DNA of 64,000 nt. It comes from Oceanicola sp. D3. Lineage in GTDB: Bacteria > Pseudomonadota > Alphaproteobacteria > Rhodobacterales > Rhodobacteraceae. Under the pieces are notes generated by a model. It was given only the letters and a program-made list of their open reading frames with translations. It was not told the DNA's origin and searched no databases. Numbering within the stretch: position 1 is the first letter of the stretch; every line of letters begins with the position of its first letter. Shown here in pieces: positions 16,738 through 25,105 of this stretch. A program made the position numbers and the translations under genes. The DNA lies in contig NZ_CP040932.1 in assembly GCF_006351965.1 (NCBI RefSeq), positions 62,001-126,000 of the forward strand. Direction: 5' to 3'.

Positions 16738-17757
16738 ATGAAGCTTTCGACCCGCGACGCCAACGCCTTCTTCGCCAAGCCGACGCCCGGGCCCGGGATC
16801 CTGATTTCCGGGGCCGATGCCATGCGGGTGGCGCTGAAACGGCAGGATTTGCTGAAGGCTCTGGTGGGGCCGAACGGCGAAGAGGAAATGCGGCTCTCGC
16901 GCCTCTCTGGTGCCGATCTGCGCAGCGACCCTGCGGCACTGCTGGACGCGGTGCGCGGTGCGTCCTTCTTCCCCGGCCCGCGCGCGGTGCATGTGGAGGG
17001 GGCGACAGACGGGCTGACGGATGTTTTCGCCACCGCGCTGAGTGAATGGCAGGAGGGCGATGGCATGGTCGTGGCCACCGCCGGAAGCCTGAAGGCCAGC
17101 TCCAAGCTGCGCAAACTCTTCGAGAAAGACCCGCGCGCTCGCTTCGTGGCGATCTATGATGACCCGCCGAGCGCCGCAGAGATCAAGGACAGGCTAAGCG
17201 CGGCGGGGCTCGCGAATGTGGAGCATGCCGCGATGGAGGCGCTTGTGGCGCTGGCCTCGCACATAGACCCGGGTGATCTGCGCCAGTTCATCGAGAAGCT
17301 CTCGCTCTACAAACTTGGCGATTCCGCGCCGCTGAGCGAGGCCGAGATTGCCGCGCTTGCACCGGCCACAACAGAGGCCGGGGTGGATGAGCTGCTGAAC
17401 GCCGCCGCCGAGGCAAAGCGCGACCAGATCGGCCCGCTGATGCAGCGTCTGGAAGGTCAGGGCGTTAACCCGACGACGCTTTGCATCATGGCGGGGATGC
17501 ACTTTCGCACCCTGCATGTAGCCGCTTCCGACCCGGGCGGCCCCGCGCAGGGAATCGCCAAGATGCGCCCGCCGGTCTTTGGGCCGCGGCGCGACAGGAT
17601 GATCCGGCAGGCGCAAAACTGGGGGCTGGCCCGGCTGGAACGGGCGCTGACACTGCTGCTCGACACCGACCTTGCCCTGCGCTCAGCAGGCCAGACCGCG
17701 CCGCAGATGGCGCAGGTAGAGCGGGCAATGATCCGGCTGGCGATGATGCCCCGCTAG
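16738..17757 (+). CDS. holA: DNA polymerase III delta subunit
   Basis: The 339-residue product follows lptE by 7 bases and fits HolA in length and order. It has an N-terminal domain with the beta-clamp-opening region (residues 20-40, ILISGADAMRVALKRQDLL), an AAA-like centre, and a helical C-terminal collar domain ending in ERAMIRLAMMPR. It opens the beta clamp within the clamp-loader complex on the chromosome. Translational coupling with leuS-lptE is likely. It is convergent with the periplasmic protein gene at 17770-18273, with 12 bases between. Confidence 0.88.
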   Translation: MKLSTRDANAFFAKPTPGPGILISGADAMRVALKRQDLLKALVGPNGEEEMRLSRLSGADLRSDPAALLDAVRGASFFPGPRAVHVEGATDGLTDVFATALSEWQEGDGMVVATAGSLKASSKLRKLFEKDPRARFVAIYDDPPSAAEIKDRLSAAGLANVEHAAMEALVALASHIDPGDLRQFIEKLSLYKLGDSAPLSEAEIAALAPATTEAGVDELLNAAAEAKRDQIGPLMQRLEGQGVNPTTLCIMAGMHFRTLHVAASDPGGPAQGIAKMRPPVFGPRRDRMIRQAQNWGLARLERALTLLLDTDLALRSAGQTAPQMAQVERAMIRLAMMPR

Positions 17758-17769
17758 GCCGCCGCTCGT

Positions 17770-18273
17770 TCAATCTTCGGGCTTGAGCACCACGGATAGC
17801 TCCGGCACCAGTTTGAAACTGCCCGAATCCAGATCGACCGCCTCTTCACGCAGGGCCTCGGCCTCGTCGGCGAAGCTGTAATGCATCTGCTTGGCGTCGG
17901 GCCGGTTGCCGGGCAGGCGGATGTTGCAGCCGAACACCCAGCTTTGCATCTCCTCCAGCGCAGAAAAAGCGAAACGGCCTGAACGCCTGTCATAGAGCAC
18001 CGGCGCGACAGGCAGATCGCAGCTGTCGGGCTCCTGCGCCCCGGCCTCGGTGATGGCGAAGAACACGAACCCCTCGCTCTCATAGGCCAGCACACCGCCC
18101 GCCTTGCCGCGCACCAGATCACAAGGCGCAGGCAAAGGCGCGTAGATCGTGAACCCACCAAGGCTCAACGCGCAGGCTGCCACCGAGGCCGGGGCCTCCT
18201 GAGCCTGCGCCGCCGCCCCCGACGCGAGTGCGCTACAGAAAGAAAACGCGCACGTGATCGGATGAGCTCGCAT
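17770..18273 (-). CDS. Periplasmic protein, candidate immunity protein for the adjacent Tae4-like amidase
   Basis: The 167-residue product has a signal peptide ending near AAAQA (residue 24). The mature domain has four Cys (in CALSLG, PCDLV, SCDLP and GCNIR) that could form two disulfides. I recognise no Pfam-like family, and it does not resemble Tai4 by eye. The gene starts inside the last 41 bases of the amidase gene in another frame, so the two are translationally coupled, amidase first. Periplasmic location plus coupling is what an immunity protein to a peptidoglycan amidase would show. This role is inference; a second secreted factor is the alternative. Confidence 0.5.
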   Translation of the reverse strand: MRAHPITCAFSFCSALASGAAAQAQEAPASVAACALSLGGFTIYAPLPAPCDLVRGKAGGVLAYESEGFVFFAITEAGAQEPDSCDLPVAPVLYDRRSGRFAFSALEEMQSWVFGCNIRLPGNRPDAKQMHYSFADEAEALREEAVDLDSGSFKLVPELSVVLKPED

Positions 18274-18757
18274 ATTCTTCTCCTATCATGCCGTATGAAC
18301 CTTGGGTGTTGGTGCTGTCGTGCAGGTCGAATCCGTCGATATGATGCGGACTACCGAAAAACATGATGCCCCGCAGCTTCTGCCCCTCACCGGCCTTCTT
18401 CTTTAGCCAGTCAAGCACAGGATAGAAGGTGCCGTCAGCCTCATAAACGCCGGGCTCGCTGGCACGCACCCCGGTTGTGGGATGGGCCGGGCGGATGTAG
18501 CGGCGTGGGCGCTTGAGGTAGACCTCCAGGTAATCCGCCAGGGATCGCGCGCCGCGCGCCCGCCCGTGGCTGCACAATGGGCCGAACCGCTCTTCGGTGT
18601 AGCGCTGTCCCGTCCCGTTGAAGGGCCAGGCTGCGTCGACCAGAGCACTACTAACGCGGATGGCACATTGGTTGGTATATCCGTCGCTGCACGGGCTGCG
18701 GTTGTTGCGCACGTAGTTGGCCTGCGCTGCCTTGAAGCGCTCCCAATTCAGGCTCAT
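18233..18757 (-). CDS. Tae4-like peptidoglycan amidase (T6SS effector family)
   Basis: The 174-residue product resembles type VI amidase effector 4 (Tae4, NlpC/P60-like fold), which cuts D-Glu-mDAP bonds in peptidoglycan. Residues 22-40 read PCSDGYTNQCAIRVSSAL with catalytic Cys31; the partner His139 is in HHIDGF, with a nearby Asp141 or Asp144. A second Cys62 lies in a short C-SHGRA insert. There is no signal peptide, as expected for a T6SS-delivered toxin. ATG 18757 is preceded by AGGAGG, so the longer upstream frame is not used. No vgrG, hcp or PAAR gene is adjacent. The small periplasmic protein gene overlaps its end by 41 bases. Confidence 0.72.
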   Translation of the reverse strand: MSLNWERFKAAQANYVRNNRSPCSDGYTNQCAIRVSSALVDAAWPFNGTGQRYTEERFGPLCSHGRARGARSLADYLEVYLKRPRRYIRPAHPTTGVRASEPGVYEADGTFYPVLDWLKKKAGEGQKLRGIMFFGSPHHIDGFDLHDSTNTQGSYGMIGEEYASSSDHVRVFFL

Positions 18758-18902
18758 CACACGTCCTCCTCTGGGGGCGCTCGGCAAAGGGGGCCGAGGC
18801 CCGGATAAATGACTTTGGTTCTTCAAACACAGAAAGTTTAGGCGCATCGGAGCGAGCGGCGCAACTTCCGGCTGTGCTCGGCCTTCCGGATTCACGGATT
18901 TT

Positions 18903-20057
18903 TCAGCAGGCCGCGAGATAGCCTTCTGCCGCCCGCCCGGCCCACCGCCCGGTGGCAAGGCAACCGGTGATCAGGTAGCCGCCCGTGGGGGCCTCCCAAT
19001 CCAGCATTTCGCCAGCCACGAAGGTGCCGGGGCGGGCCTTGAGCATGAGCCCATTGTCCACCGCTTCGCGCCGCACACCGCCTGCCACGGAGATCGCCTC
19101 ATCAATCGGGCGCGGGCCAGCGTGCCGGAGCGGCAGCGCCTTGACCAGAGTGGCCAACGCCCGGCCTTCCGGCAGGGGGCGACCGAACTCCATCAGCAGG
19201 GCACGGGCAGCGGGGGTGAGGCCGAGGCGTTTGCGCAGGCGGTTGCCAATGCTGTCTTTGCCGCCCCGCGCGAGGCGTGCGGCGACGTCATCGGTGCTCA
19301 TGTCCGGCAGCAGGTCGAGCATCAGCGGCGCACCGTCTCGCGCTGCGGCGGAGACTTCATAAATCCCGCCACCTTCCAGCCCTCGGGCCGAGATCACAAA
19401 CTCGCCCCGGCTTTGAAGCGGGCCAGCGGTGAGGCGGGTGCCTTTGACCGGGCTGCCCAGATGCGGAGCCATATGGGCGGACCAGTTGACCTCGAACCCC
19501 ACGTTGGCGGGCTGAAACGGAGCAAGGGGCACGGCCTCGGCGGCAAGGATATCGGCCCAGGCCCCATCGGAGCCGAGCTTTGCCCAGCTTGCGCCGCCGA
19601 GAGCCAGCACAGTGGCCTTGGCCTCGATGCGCTGCACGCCTTCAGGGGTGGAGAAAAGCGCCGCCGCACCATCCCAGCCCTGCCAGCGCCAACGCGTGCG
19701 GATATCAACGCCATCCAACCGCGCCAGCCATGCCCGCAAGAGGGGCGAGGCCTTCATCGTCTTTGGAAAGACCCGGCCAGTCGTGCCGGTAAAGCAAGGC
19801 TGCCCCAGCGCTTCGGCCCAGCCCCGCACCTCACTGGGGCCGTAGGCCGATAGCATGGGCGCCAGCCAATCGGTGCCATAGGCCGCGGCAAAGCCCTCCT
19901 CCTCCTTGGTCAGGTTCAGGCCAGATTTGCCCGCCATCAAAAACTTCCGGCCCACAGAGGGCTTCGCCTCGGCCAGCAGCACACTGCGGCCTGCACCTGC
20001 AAGCACCTCCGCCGCTGCCAGCCCTGTCGGGCCACCGCCGATTACCAATACATCCAT
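18903..20057 (-). CDS. HI0933/BaiN-like FAD flavoprotein (TIGR03862 type)
   Basis: The 384-residue product opens with a dinucleotide-binding Rossmann motif at residues 7-12 (GGGPTG), followed by the HI0933-family block VGRKFLMAGKSGLNLT and a C-terminal SVAGGVRREAVDNGLML...EAPTGGYLITGC FAD-binding end. It should be a cytoplasmic oxidoreductase; the substrate is unknown. ATG 20057 was chosen over 20081 because GGCAGGAG lies 6-13 bases before it and the Rossmann motif then sits at the N-terminus. It is divergent from the HNH gene, with 33 bases between the starts. Confidence 0.85.
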   Translation of the reverse strand: MDVLVIGGGPTGLAAAEVLAGAGRSVLLAEAKPSVGRKFLMAGKSGLNLTKEEEGFAAAYGTDWLAPMLSAYGPSEVRGWAEALGQPCFTGTTGRVFPKTMKASPLLRAWLARLDGVDIRTRWRWQGWDGAAALFSTPEGVQRIEAKATVLALGGASWAKLGSDGAWADILAAEAVPLAPFQPANVGFEVNWSAHMAPHLGSPVKGTRLTAGPLQSRGEFVISARGLEGGGIYEVSAAARDGAPLMLDLLPDMSTDDVAARLARGGKDSIGNRLRKRLGLTPAARALLMEFGRPLPEGRALATLVKALPLRHAGPRPIDEAISVAGGVRREAVDNGLMLKARPGTFVAGEMLDWEAPTGGYLITGCLATGRWAGRAAEGYLAAC

Positions 20058-20090
20058 TGCCGCTCCTGCCATTTGGCCCATCTATGCCCC

Positions 20091-20393
20091 ATGGAAGACA
20101 CGCCGCCCATATGCCCCTTGTGCCACAGGCCCATTCCGGCGGATGTGCCGCAAAGCCGCCACCATCTTGTGCCCCGGCTGCGTGGCGGCAAGGGCGGGGA
20201 CACGGTGCTGCTGCACCATATTTGCCACAAGGAAATTCACGCCACCCTGAGCGAAACCGAGCTGGCGCGGAGCTATGCCACACCCGAGGCGCTCAGAGCG
20301 CATCCAAGGCTGGCAAAGTTCATCGCTTGGGTCGCCAAACGTCCCCCCGGTTTCAATCCCCGATCAACAGGCTCCCGGCGCCGGGCACGGTGA
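20091..20393 (+). CDS. Small HNH-type nuclease-like protein
   Basis: The 100-residue product has a zinc knuckle CPLC (residues 8-11) and an HNH-like core RHHLVPRLRGG ... HHICHKEIH, with conserved surroundings ELARSY-TPEAL. HNH proteins of this short type are common in proteobacteria; nicking or structure-specific cleavage is possible, but no partner gene identifies a role. The start ATG 20091 has no good Shine-Dalgarno, so initiation may be weak or leaderless. The last 41 bases overlap the 3' end of the enoyl-CoA hydratase gene on the other strand. Confidence 0.75.
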   Translation: MEDTPPICPLCHRPIPADVPQSRHHLVPRLRGGKGGDTVLLHHICHKEIHATLSETELARSYATPEALRAHPRLAKFIAWVAKRPPGFNPRSTGSRRRAR

Positions 20394-21000
20394 CGCCCCG
20401 GCACATCGCCTTGATGCCCGCGCGGGTTTCAGGTGTGGCGGCAATGGCGGCTTCACACAGGGCGGCGGCTTCCGGCAACAGGGCCTCCGGCTCCGCGAGT
20501 CTGTCGACCAAGCCCCAAGACACAGCCTCTTCGGCCCCGATCTTCTGGGCGGCCAGCAGGATCATCCGGGCACGGCCACGGCCCACGAGCGCCGTCAGCC
20601 GGGCCGGGTCGGAGGGTTGGGGGAGGTAGCCGAGCTTCATCACCGGGTAGAAAAACCTCGCGTCCGGCACCGAAATCCGGAGGTCGCAGGCCAGCACCAT
20701 GCCAAAGGCCCCACCCGCCAGCGTGCCGTTCAGGGCGGCGATGGTGAGGGCGTCACTCTCGGCCACCGCGTGAGAAAGCCGCTCCCACAGCGGCGACGTG
20801 GCCAGCCCGGCCTTTGCGGCCTCAAGATCGGCCCCGGCCGAAAAGACCTTCCCCGCCCCGGTCAGCACCAGCGCGCCGCCCGGCGTGCCCTCCACCGCCT
20901 CGATCAGCGCCTCCAGCATCTCGCCGGTGAGCGAATTGGCCTTGTCCGGGCGGTCGATGGTGACGGTGCGCAACCCGCCCTCGTCGGCGACGCGGATCAT
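20353..21000 (-). CDS. Enoyl-CoA hydratase/isomerase family protein
   Basis: The 215-residue product has the crotonase fold: an N-terminal IDRPDKANSL block, the CoA-binding FSAGADL, and the oxyanion-hole loop LNGTLAGGAFGMVLACDLRI. The usual length is about 255-260 residues, so its C-terminal helices are shortened. It should act on acyl-CoA thioesters in the cytoplasm; the exact reaction is open because the two usual catalytic Glu positions are not clear. ATG 21000 overlaps the stop of the upstream SDR gene (ATGA). Confidence 0.85.
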   Translation of the reverse strand: MIRVADEGGLRTVTIDRPDKANSLTGEMLEALIEAVEGTPGGALVLTGAGKVFSAGADLEAAKAGLATSPLWERLSHAVAESDALTIAALNGTLAGGAFGMVLACDLRISVPDARFFYPVMKLGYLPQPSDPARLTALVGRGRARMILLAAQKIGAEEAVSWGLVDRLAEPEALLPEAAALCEAAIAATPETRAGIKAMCRGVTVPGAGSLLIGD

Positions 21001-21749
21001 ATCAGGCCCACCTTGCGGCGTATCTCTTCATCCCTCAGCGACACCTCCGCCCCGCAAAACTCATCGGCCTCGGCAGAGCACATCCAGAGCAGCGTCTTGG
21101 CTGGCCAGTCAGGGGCGATGTGGTCGGACCAGTCAAGCTGGCTGACCGGGTTGATCCCGCTGGCCTTGATGTCGCGCTGCATCTGGGTGGCCACGGTGCC
21201 GGGCGAAAGCGAGATGGCGCGGATGCCGGCTTCGCCGTTTTCCTTGTCGGTCATACGGGTGAGCATCAGCGCCCCCGCCTTGGACGCGCAATAGGCCGAC
21301 CATGCCTCAACCGGCCCATGCGCCGCGCCCGACCCGATGGTGAGGATCGTGCCACTGCCTTCGGCGAGCATCACGGGCAGGGCCGCGCGCATACCGTTAA
21401 AGACGCCCTTGAGATTGACGTCGATCACCTGTCCCCATGCTTCGGGATCGGCCTCGGCGAGATGCGTGATGGGCTCGAGTATGCCCGCATTGTTCACCAG
21501 CACGTCGAGCCGCCCGAATGTCTTCACGCAGGCATCGACGGCGGCTTCCATCTCCCAGAACCGGCTGACGTCGCAAGGGATGGCCAGCGCCACATCGGGG
21601 CCAAGTTCGCCTGCGAGGTCGGCCACGGCCTCTTCGCTGCGGGCCAGAAGGGCCACCTGCGCCCCGGCCGCGGCAAAGACACGCGCGGCTTCTGCCCCAA
21701 TGCCACGACTTGCACCGGTGATCATCACTACCTTGCCGCTCATTTCCAT
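20997..21749 (-). CDS. Short-chain dehydrogenase/reductase
   Basis: The 250-residue product is a classical SDR. The cofactor motif TGASRGIG is at 11-18, NNAG at 86-89, and the catalytic Tyr153 and Lys157 are in YCASK, with a Ser near 140. It reduces or oxidises an NAD(P)-linked alcohol or ketone in the cytoplasm; the substrate is unknown. GAGGAGG precedes ATG 21749 at 7 bases, so the longer frame is not used. The stop overlaps the enoyl-CoA hydratase start, which suggests a joint role in acyl or ketone metabolism. Confidence 0.9.
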   Translation of the reverse strand: MEMSGKVVMITGASRGIGAEAARVFAAAGAQVALLARSEEAVADLAGELGPDVALAIPCDVSRFWEMEAAVDACVKTFGRLDVLVNNAGILEPITHLAEADPEAWGQVIDVNLKGVFNGMRAALPVMLAEGSGTILTIGSGAAHGPVEAWSAYCASKAGALMLTRMTDKENGEAGIRAISLSPGTVATQMQRDIKASGINPVSQLDWSDHIAPDWPAKTLLWMCSAEADEFCGAEVSLRDEEIRRKVGLI

Positions 21750-21895
21750 GGCGCGCCCTCCTCTTTCGGCTTTCTTCCAGAGATAACGGAAAGGTGCCTG
21801 TCGTCCACCCGCTTCGAGCCATCGGGCACTTGACCCCGCCCGCGCCGCACGGGAGGATGACGCCACTTCATTTCTGCCCGAAAGGACTTTGCCCG

Positions 21896-23401
21896 ATGAA
21901 ACCATTCCTCCGCCTCACAGCTGCCGCGGCTGCGCTTTGCGCCGCCAGCCCCGCAGCATGGTCACTCACCGCTGAAGAGGCCTGGGAGGCCTGGGTCGGC
22001 ATTGCCGCCGAATACGGCGAAGAGGTTACCGCCGCCAATACCTCCAAATCCGGCAACGTGCTCACCGCCTCGGGCGTGTCCGTGTCGATGGAGATGGAAG
22101 AATTGAACCTGTCGGGCGATCTGGGTGACGTAACCTTCACCGAGAATGGTGATGGCACCGTGGCAATCGCGGTTCCTTCCGCCTTCCAGATGATGATGGT
22201 TGCCGATCCGGAATATGGTGAGAAGGTCGAACTCACGCTCGACTTCGCCATGGAAGGCCTCGATATGACGGCGTCCGACGCCGATGGTGGGGGGGCAGCC
22301 TTCTCTTACGATGCACCTACGATGACCTTCACCCTGGGCGATATGACGGTGGATGGAGAGGCAGTGCCGATCAACTTTGTCGGCACAATCGGCGGCAGCA
22401 CCGGCACCTATACAAAAGCGGGTGATATCGTGACTTCGGTGTTCAACGCCGACAGCCTGAAGATCGACTTCGATGGCCGCGATCCCGAAGGCGAAGGCCG
22501 GGGCAAGGGCACGATCAGCATGGCCGACATCAGCTCCACCTCCACCGGTAAAGGCCAACTTATCTTCATGGACCCGGAGGCCATTCCAGAGTTGCTGAAA
22601 TCTGGCGCCTCGGTGCAGGGCTCCACCAAGGTTGGCGCCACCACCTTCGCAATCGAAGGCACCGATGCAGGCGAAAGCTTTGCGATTTCGGGCGATATGG
22701 ACGGTGGCACCGGCTCGGTGAAGCTGGATGCCGATCAGGTGCTCTACGCTGTCAGCTACACCGGCTTCGACATGACCATGTCGGGCAGCGAGATCCCGTT
22801 GCCGGAAGTGACCGTCGGCCTTGGCGAGACCTCCTTCAACATGATTATGCCCATCGCCCAGTCTGACGCGCCCAAGCCCTACATGCTGGCCGTGGGCCTC
22901 AAAGACCTGACCATCGCAGACGGCATCTGGAACATGTTCGACCCGGGCACCGTGCTGCCGCGCGATCCGGCAACGCTCACCTTCAACCTCGCGGGCACCG
23001 GCAACTGGCTGATCGACATTCTCGACCCAGAGGCCATGGCCAACCCGCAGGGGATGCCCGGTGAGATCCACTCGCTGAACATCTCCGACGTGCTCCTGAA
23101 GGCAGCAGGCGCCGAGTTGACGGCAGAAGGCACTTTCACATTCGACAACACCGACCTGATGACCTTTGGCGGCATGCCCGCGCCCGATGGCACGCTGCGC
23201 GCCAAGCTTTCGGGGGCCAATGGCCTTTTGGACAAGCTGGTGACAATGGGCTACGTGCCCGCCGATCAGGCCAATGGCGTCAAGATGATGTCGGGCATGT
23301 TCTTCCGCCCCGGCGATGGCCCGGACGTGCTGACCACCGAGATTGGCGTGTCGCCCGATGGCACGGTTTCGGCCAACGGCATTCCGATCCCGCTGCAATG
23401 A
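21896..23401 (+). CDS. DUF2125 exported protein
   Basis: The 501-residue product begins with a Sec signal peptide (residues 1-23, cut after AWS or nearby). The mature protein consists of repetitive beta-rich segments with many Gly, Asp and Thr, in keeping with the DUF2125 family. The C-terminal part contains WNMFDPGTVLPRDPATLTF, a block I associate with that family. The family is widespread in alphaproteobacteria and probably periplasmic or outer-membrane linked, with function unknown. AAAGGA is 10 bases before ATG 21896. A strong terminator follows. Confidence 0.8.
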   Translation: MKPFLRLTAAAAALCAASPAAWSLTAEEAWEAWVGIAAEYGEEVTAANTSKSGNVLTASGVSVSMEMEELNLSGDLGDVTFTENGDGTVAIAVPSAFQMMMVADPEYGEKVELTLDFAMEGLDMTASDADGGGAAFSYDAPTMTFTLGDMTVDGEAVPINFVGTIGGSTGTYTKAGDIVTSVFNADSLKIDFDGRDPEGEGRGKGTISMADISSTSTGKGQLIFMDPEAIPELLKSGASVQGSTKVGATTFAIEGTDAGESFAISGDMDGGTGSVKLDADQVLYAVSYTGFDMTMSGSEIPLPEVTVGLGETSFNMIMPIAQSDAPKPYMLAVGLKDLTIADGIWNMFDPGTVLPRDPATLTFNLAGTGNWLIDILDPEAMANPQGMPGEIHSLNISDVLLKAAGAELTAEGTFTFDNTDLMTFGGMPAPDGTLRAKLSGANGLLDKLVTMGYVPADQANGVKMMSGMFFRPGDGPDVLTTEIGVSPDGTVSANGIPIPLQ

Positions 23402-23421
23402 TCTTCTAAGATCTCGATAGA

Positions 23422-23460
23422 GGCCCCCGTTGCGCAATACGCACCGGGGGCCTTTTCTTT
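23422..23460 (+). terminator. Rho-independent terminator of the DUF2125 gene
   Basis: A 13-bp stem with one mismatch (GGCCCCCG...CGGGGGCC) and a CAATA loop is followed by TTTTCTTTTC. It lies 20 bases after the stop. Confidence 0.9.
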
Positions 23461-23752
23461 TCAGGCGTGGATTGCTGCCACCGCACCGTTGCTGTGCCGC
23501 TTTAACCGGCAATGGCTGTGCTGAGGCCATCGGTCTGTTCCAGCGGCCTTTTTGCCTCGGCCCCAGAGGCTAAACTCTCGTCAGCTGAATGCCTCCGCCC
23601 TCGAACTTCGGCCTTGGGTGGCGCGGGGCCCCGAACAGCCCGGCAGCGCATCCGATGCCCGTTTTTTCGGCGCTCCGGCCTTGCCTCGCATCGCCCCGGC
23701 GGCTAGCTCAGTTCGGCAGGTGCGACCGCCACCGCCGCGCAGAAGGACAGAA
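23461..23752. other. Non-coding gap before pmbA
   Basis: After the terminator, about 290 bases separate the DUF2125 unit from pmbA. An open frame reads through from 23552, but it has no Shine-Dalgarno and the extra residues do not resemble PmbA, so I treat it as non-coding. At 23701-23718 there is a D-arm-like string (GGCTAGCTCAGTTCGGCA) that is not part of a full tRNA fold. No promoter is convincing. Confidence 0.5.
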
Positions 23753-25105
23753 ATGACAGATAGCACAAGCCTTGAGAGCCTGACCGAGGCGCTTCTTGCC
23801 GCCGCCCGCCGGGCTGGCGCGGAAGCCGCCGACGCAATGGCAGTGGCCGCCACCTCGCTCTCCATCGACACCCGCGCCGGGGCGCTGGAGCAGGCAGAAC
23901 GCTCGGAGGGCACCGAGATCGGGCTGCGGGTTCTGGTTGGCAAAAGGCAGGCCTGCGTCTCAGGTTCCGACCTGCGGGCCGAGACGATGTACACGATGGC
24001 CGAGCGTGCAGTGGCCATGGCCCGGCTTGCCCCGGAAGACCCGCACTGCGGGCTCGCAAGCCCCGAGCAACTAGCGCAAGACTGGGACGTCGCCGCGCTG
24101 GAGCTGGCCGACCTTGGCAGCGAGCCGGAGGCCGCTGCGCTGCAAGAGGCCGCGCTGGCCTGCGAGGCTGCCGCCGCCGCTGTGGAAGGCGTGAGCCAGA
24201 TCGAAGGCACCTCGGCAGGCTTTGGCCGCCATGCCATTCACCTCGCGGCGAGCAACGGCTTTGCGGGCGGCTACACCCGCACCGGCCATATGCTCTCGGC
24301 CTCTGCCATCACTGGCAGCGGCACCACGATGGACCGTGACCATTGCTATGAGCACCGTATCTTTGCCGCCGATCTGCCGTCACCGGAAGAGGTAGGCCGC
24401 AAGGCCGGTGAGCGCGCCGCTGCGCGTGCCGGTGCCAAGAAACCGCCATCGGGGCGCTTTGCCGTGCTCTATGATGAGCGTGCAGCCTCTTCACTGATCG
24501 GGCACCTGCTCTCTGCCGCAAACGGCGCTGCCGTGGCGCGCGGCTCCTCGTGGCTGGCTGGCAAAATGGGGGAGCTGGTACTGCCCGAGGCGCTTTCGCT
24601 GATCGAAGAACCGCTGCGCCCGCGCGTGTCTGGCTCCAAGCCCTTTGACGGCGAGGGGCTACCGACGCGCACCGCGCCCATCGTGGAAAACGGCCGCCTC
24701 GCCCGCTGGGTGCTCGATCTTGCCTCAGCCCGCAAACTGGGGCTGGAAAGCACCGGCAACGCAGCCCGCGGCACCTCGGCCCCGCCCTCACCTTCGGTGA
24801 GCAACCTCACCCTCACCCCCGGCACCGCCAGCCGCGACGAGCTTCTGCGCGACATGGGTACCGGCCTGCTGGTGACCTCGCTGATCGGCTCCACCATCAA
24901 TCCCAACACCGGCGACTACTCGCGCGGGGCTTCGGGCTTCTGGGTGGAAAACGGCGAAATTGCCTATCCCGTGCATGAGTGCACCATTGCGGGCAACCTG
25001 CTGGAAATGCTGCCAACGCTGGTGGCCGCCAATGACGCCGAAGACCACAAATCGCGCCGCATTCCCTCGCTTCTCGTCGAAGGCCTCACCATTGCCGGAG
25101 CTTGA
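23753..25105 (+). CDS. pmbA: TldD/PmbA-family metalloprotease subunit
   Basis: The 450-residue product matches PmbA (TldE) in length and order: a helical N-terminal domain with SLSIDTRAGALEQAERSEGTEIGLRV, a central GRFAVLYDERAASSLIGHLLSAANGAAVARGSSWL, and C-terminal NLTLTPGTASRDELL and TGDYSRGASGFWVENGEI. With TldD (not in this window) it forms a protease that trims peptides and processes microcins in other bacteria. AAGGA precedes ATG 23753. Its end overlaps the inositol-phosphatase-type gene by 14 bases. Confidence 0.92.
   Translation: MTDSTSLESLTEALLAAARRAGAEAADAMAVAATSLSIDTRAGALEQAERSEGTEIGLRVLVGKRQACVSGSDLRAETMYTMAERAVAMARLAPEDPHCGLASPEQLAQDWDVAALELADLGSEPEAAALQEAALACEAAAAAVEGVSQIEGTSAGFGRHAIHLAASNGFAGGYTRTGHMLSASAITGSGTTMDRDHCYEHRIFAADLPSPEEVGRKAGERAAARAGAKKPPSGRFAVLYDERAASSLIGHLLSAANGAAVARGSSWLAGKMGELVLPEALSLIEEPLRPRVSGSKPFDGEGLPTRTAPIVENGRLARWVLDLASARKLGLESTGNAARGTSAPPSPSVSNLTLTPGTASRDELLRDMGTGLLVTSLIGSTINPNTGDYSRGASGFWVENGEIAYPVHECTIAGNLLEMLPTLVAANDAEDHKSRRIPSLLVEGLTIAGA

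Noticed and set aside
21750-21905. An upstream extension of the SDR gene
   Set aside because: It overlaps the divergent DUF2125 control region, and a strong ribosome-binding site precedes ATG 21749.
23701-23718. tRNA-like string GGCTAGCTCAGTTCGGCA
   Set aside because: No anticodon or T arm follows and the acceptor ends do not pair.
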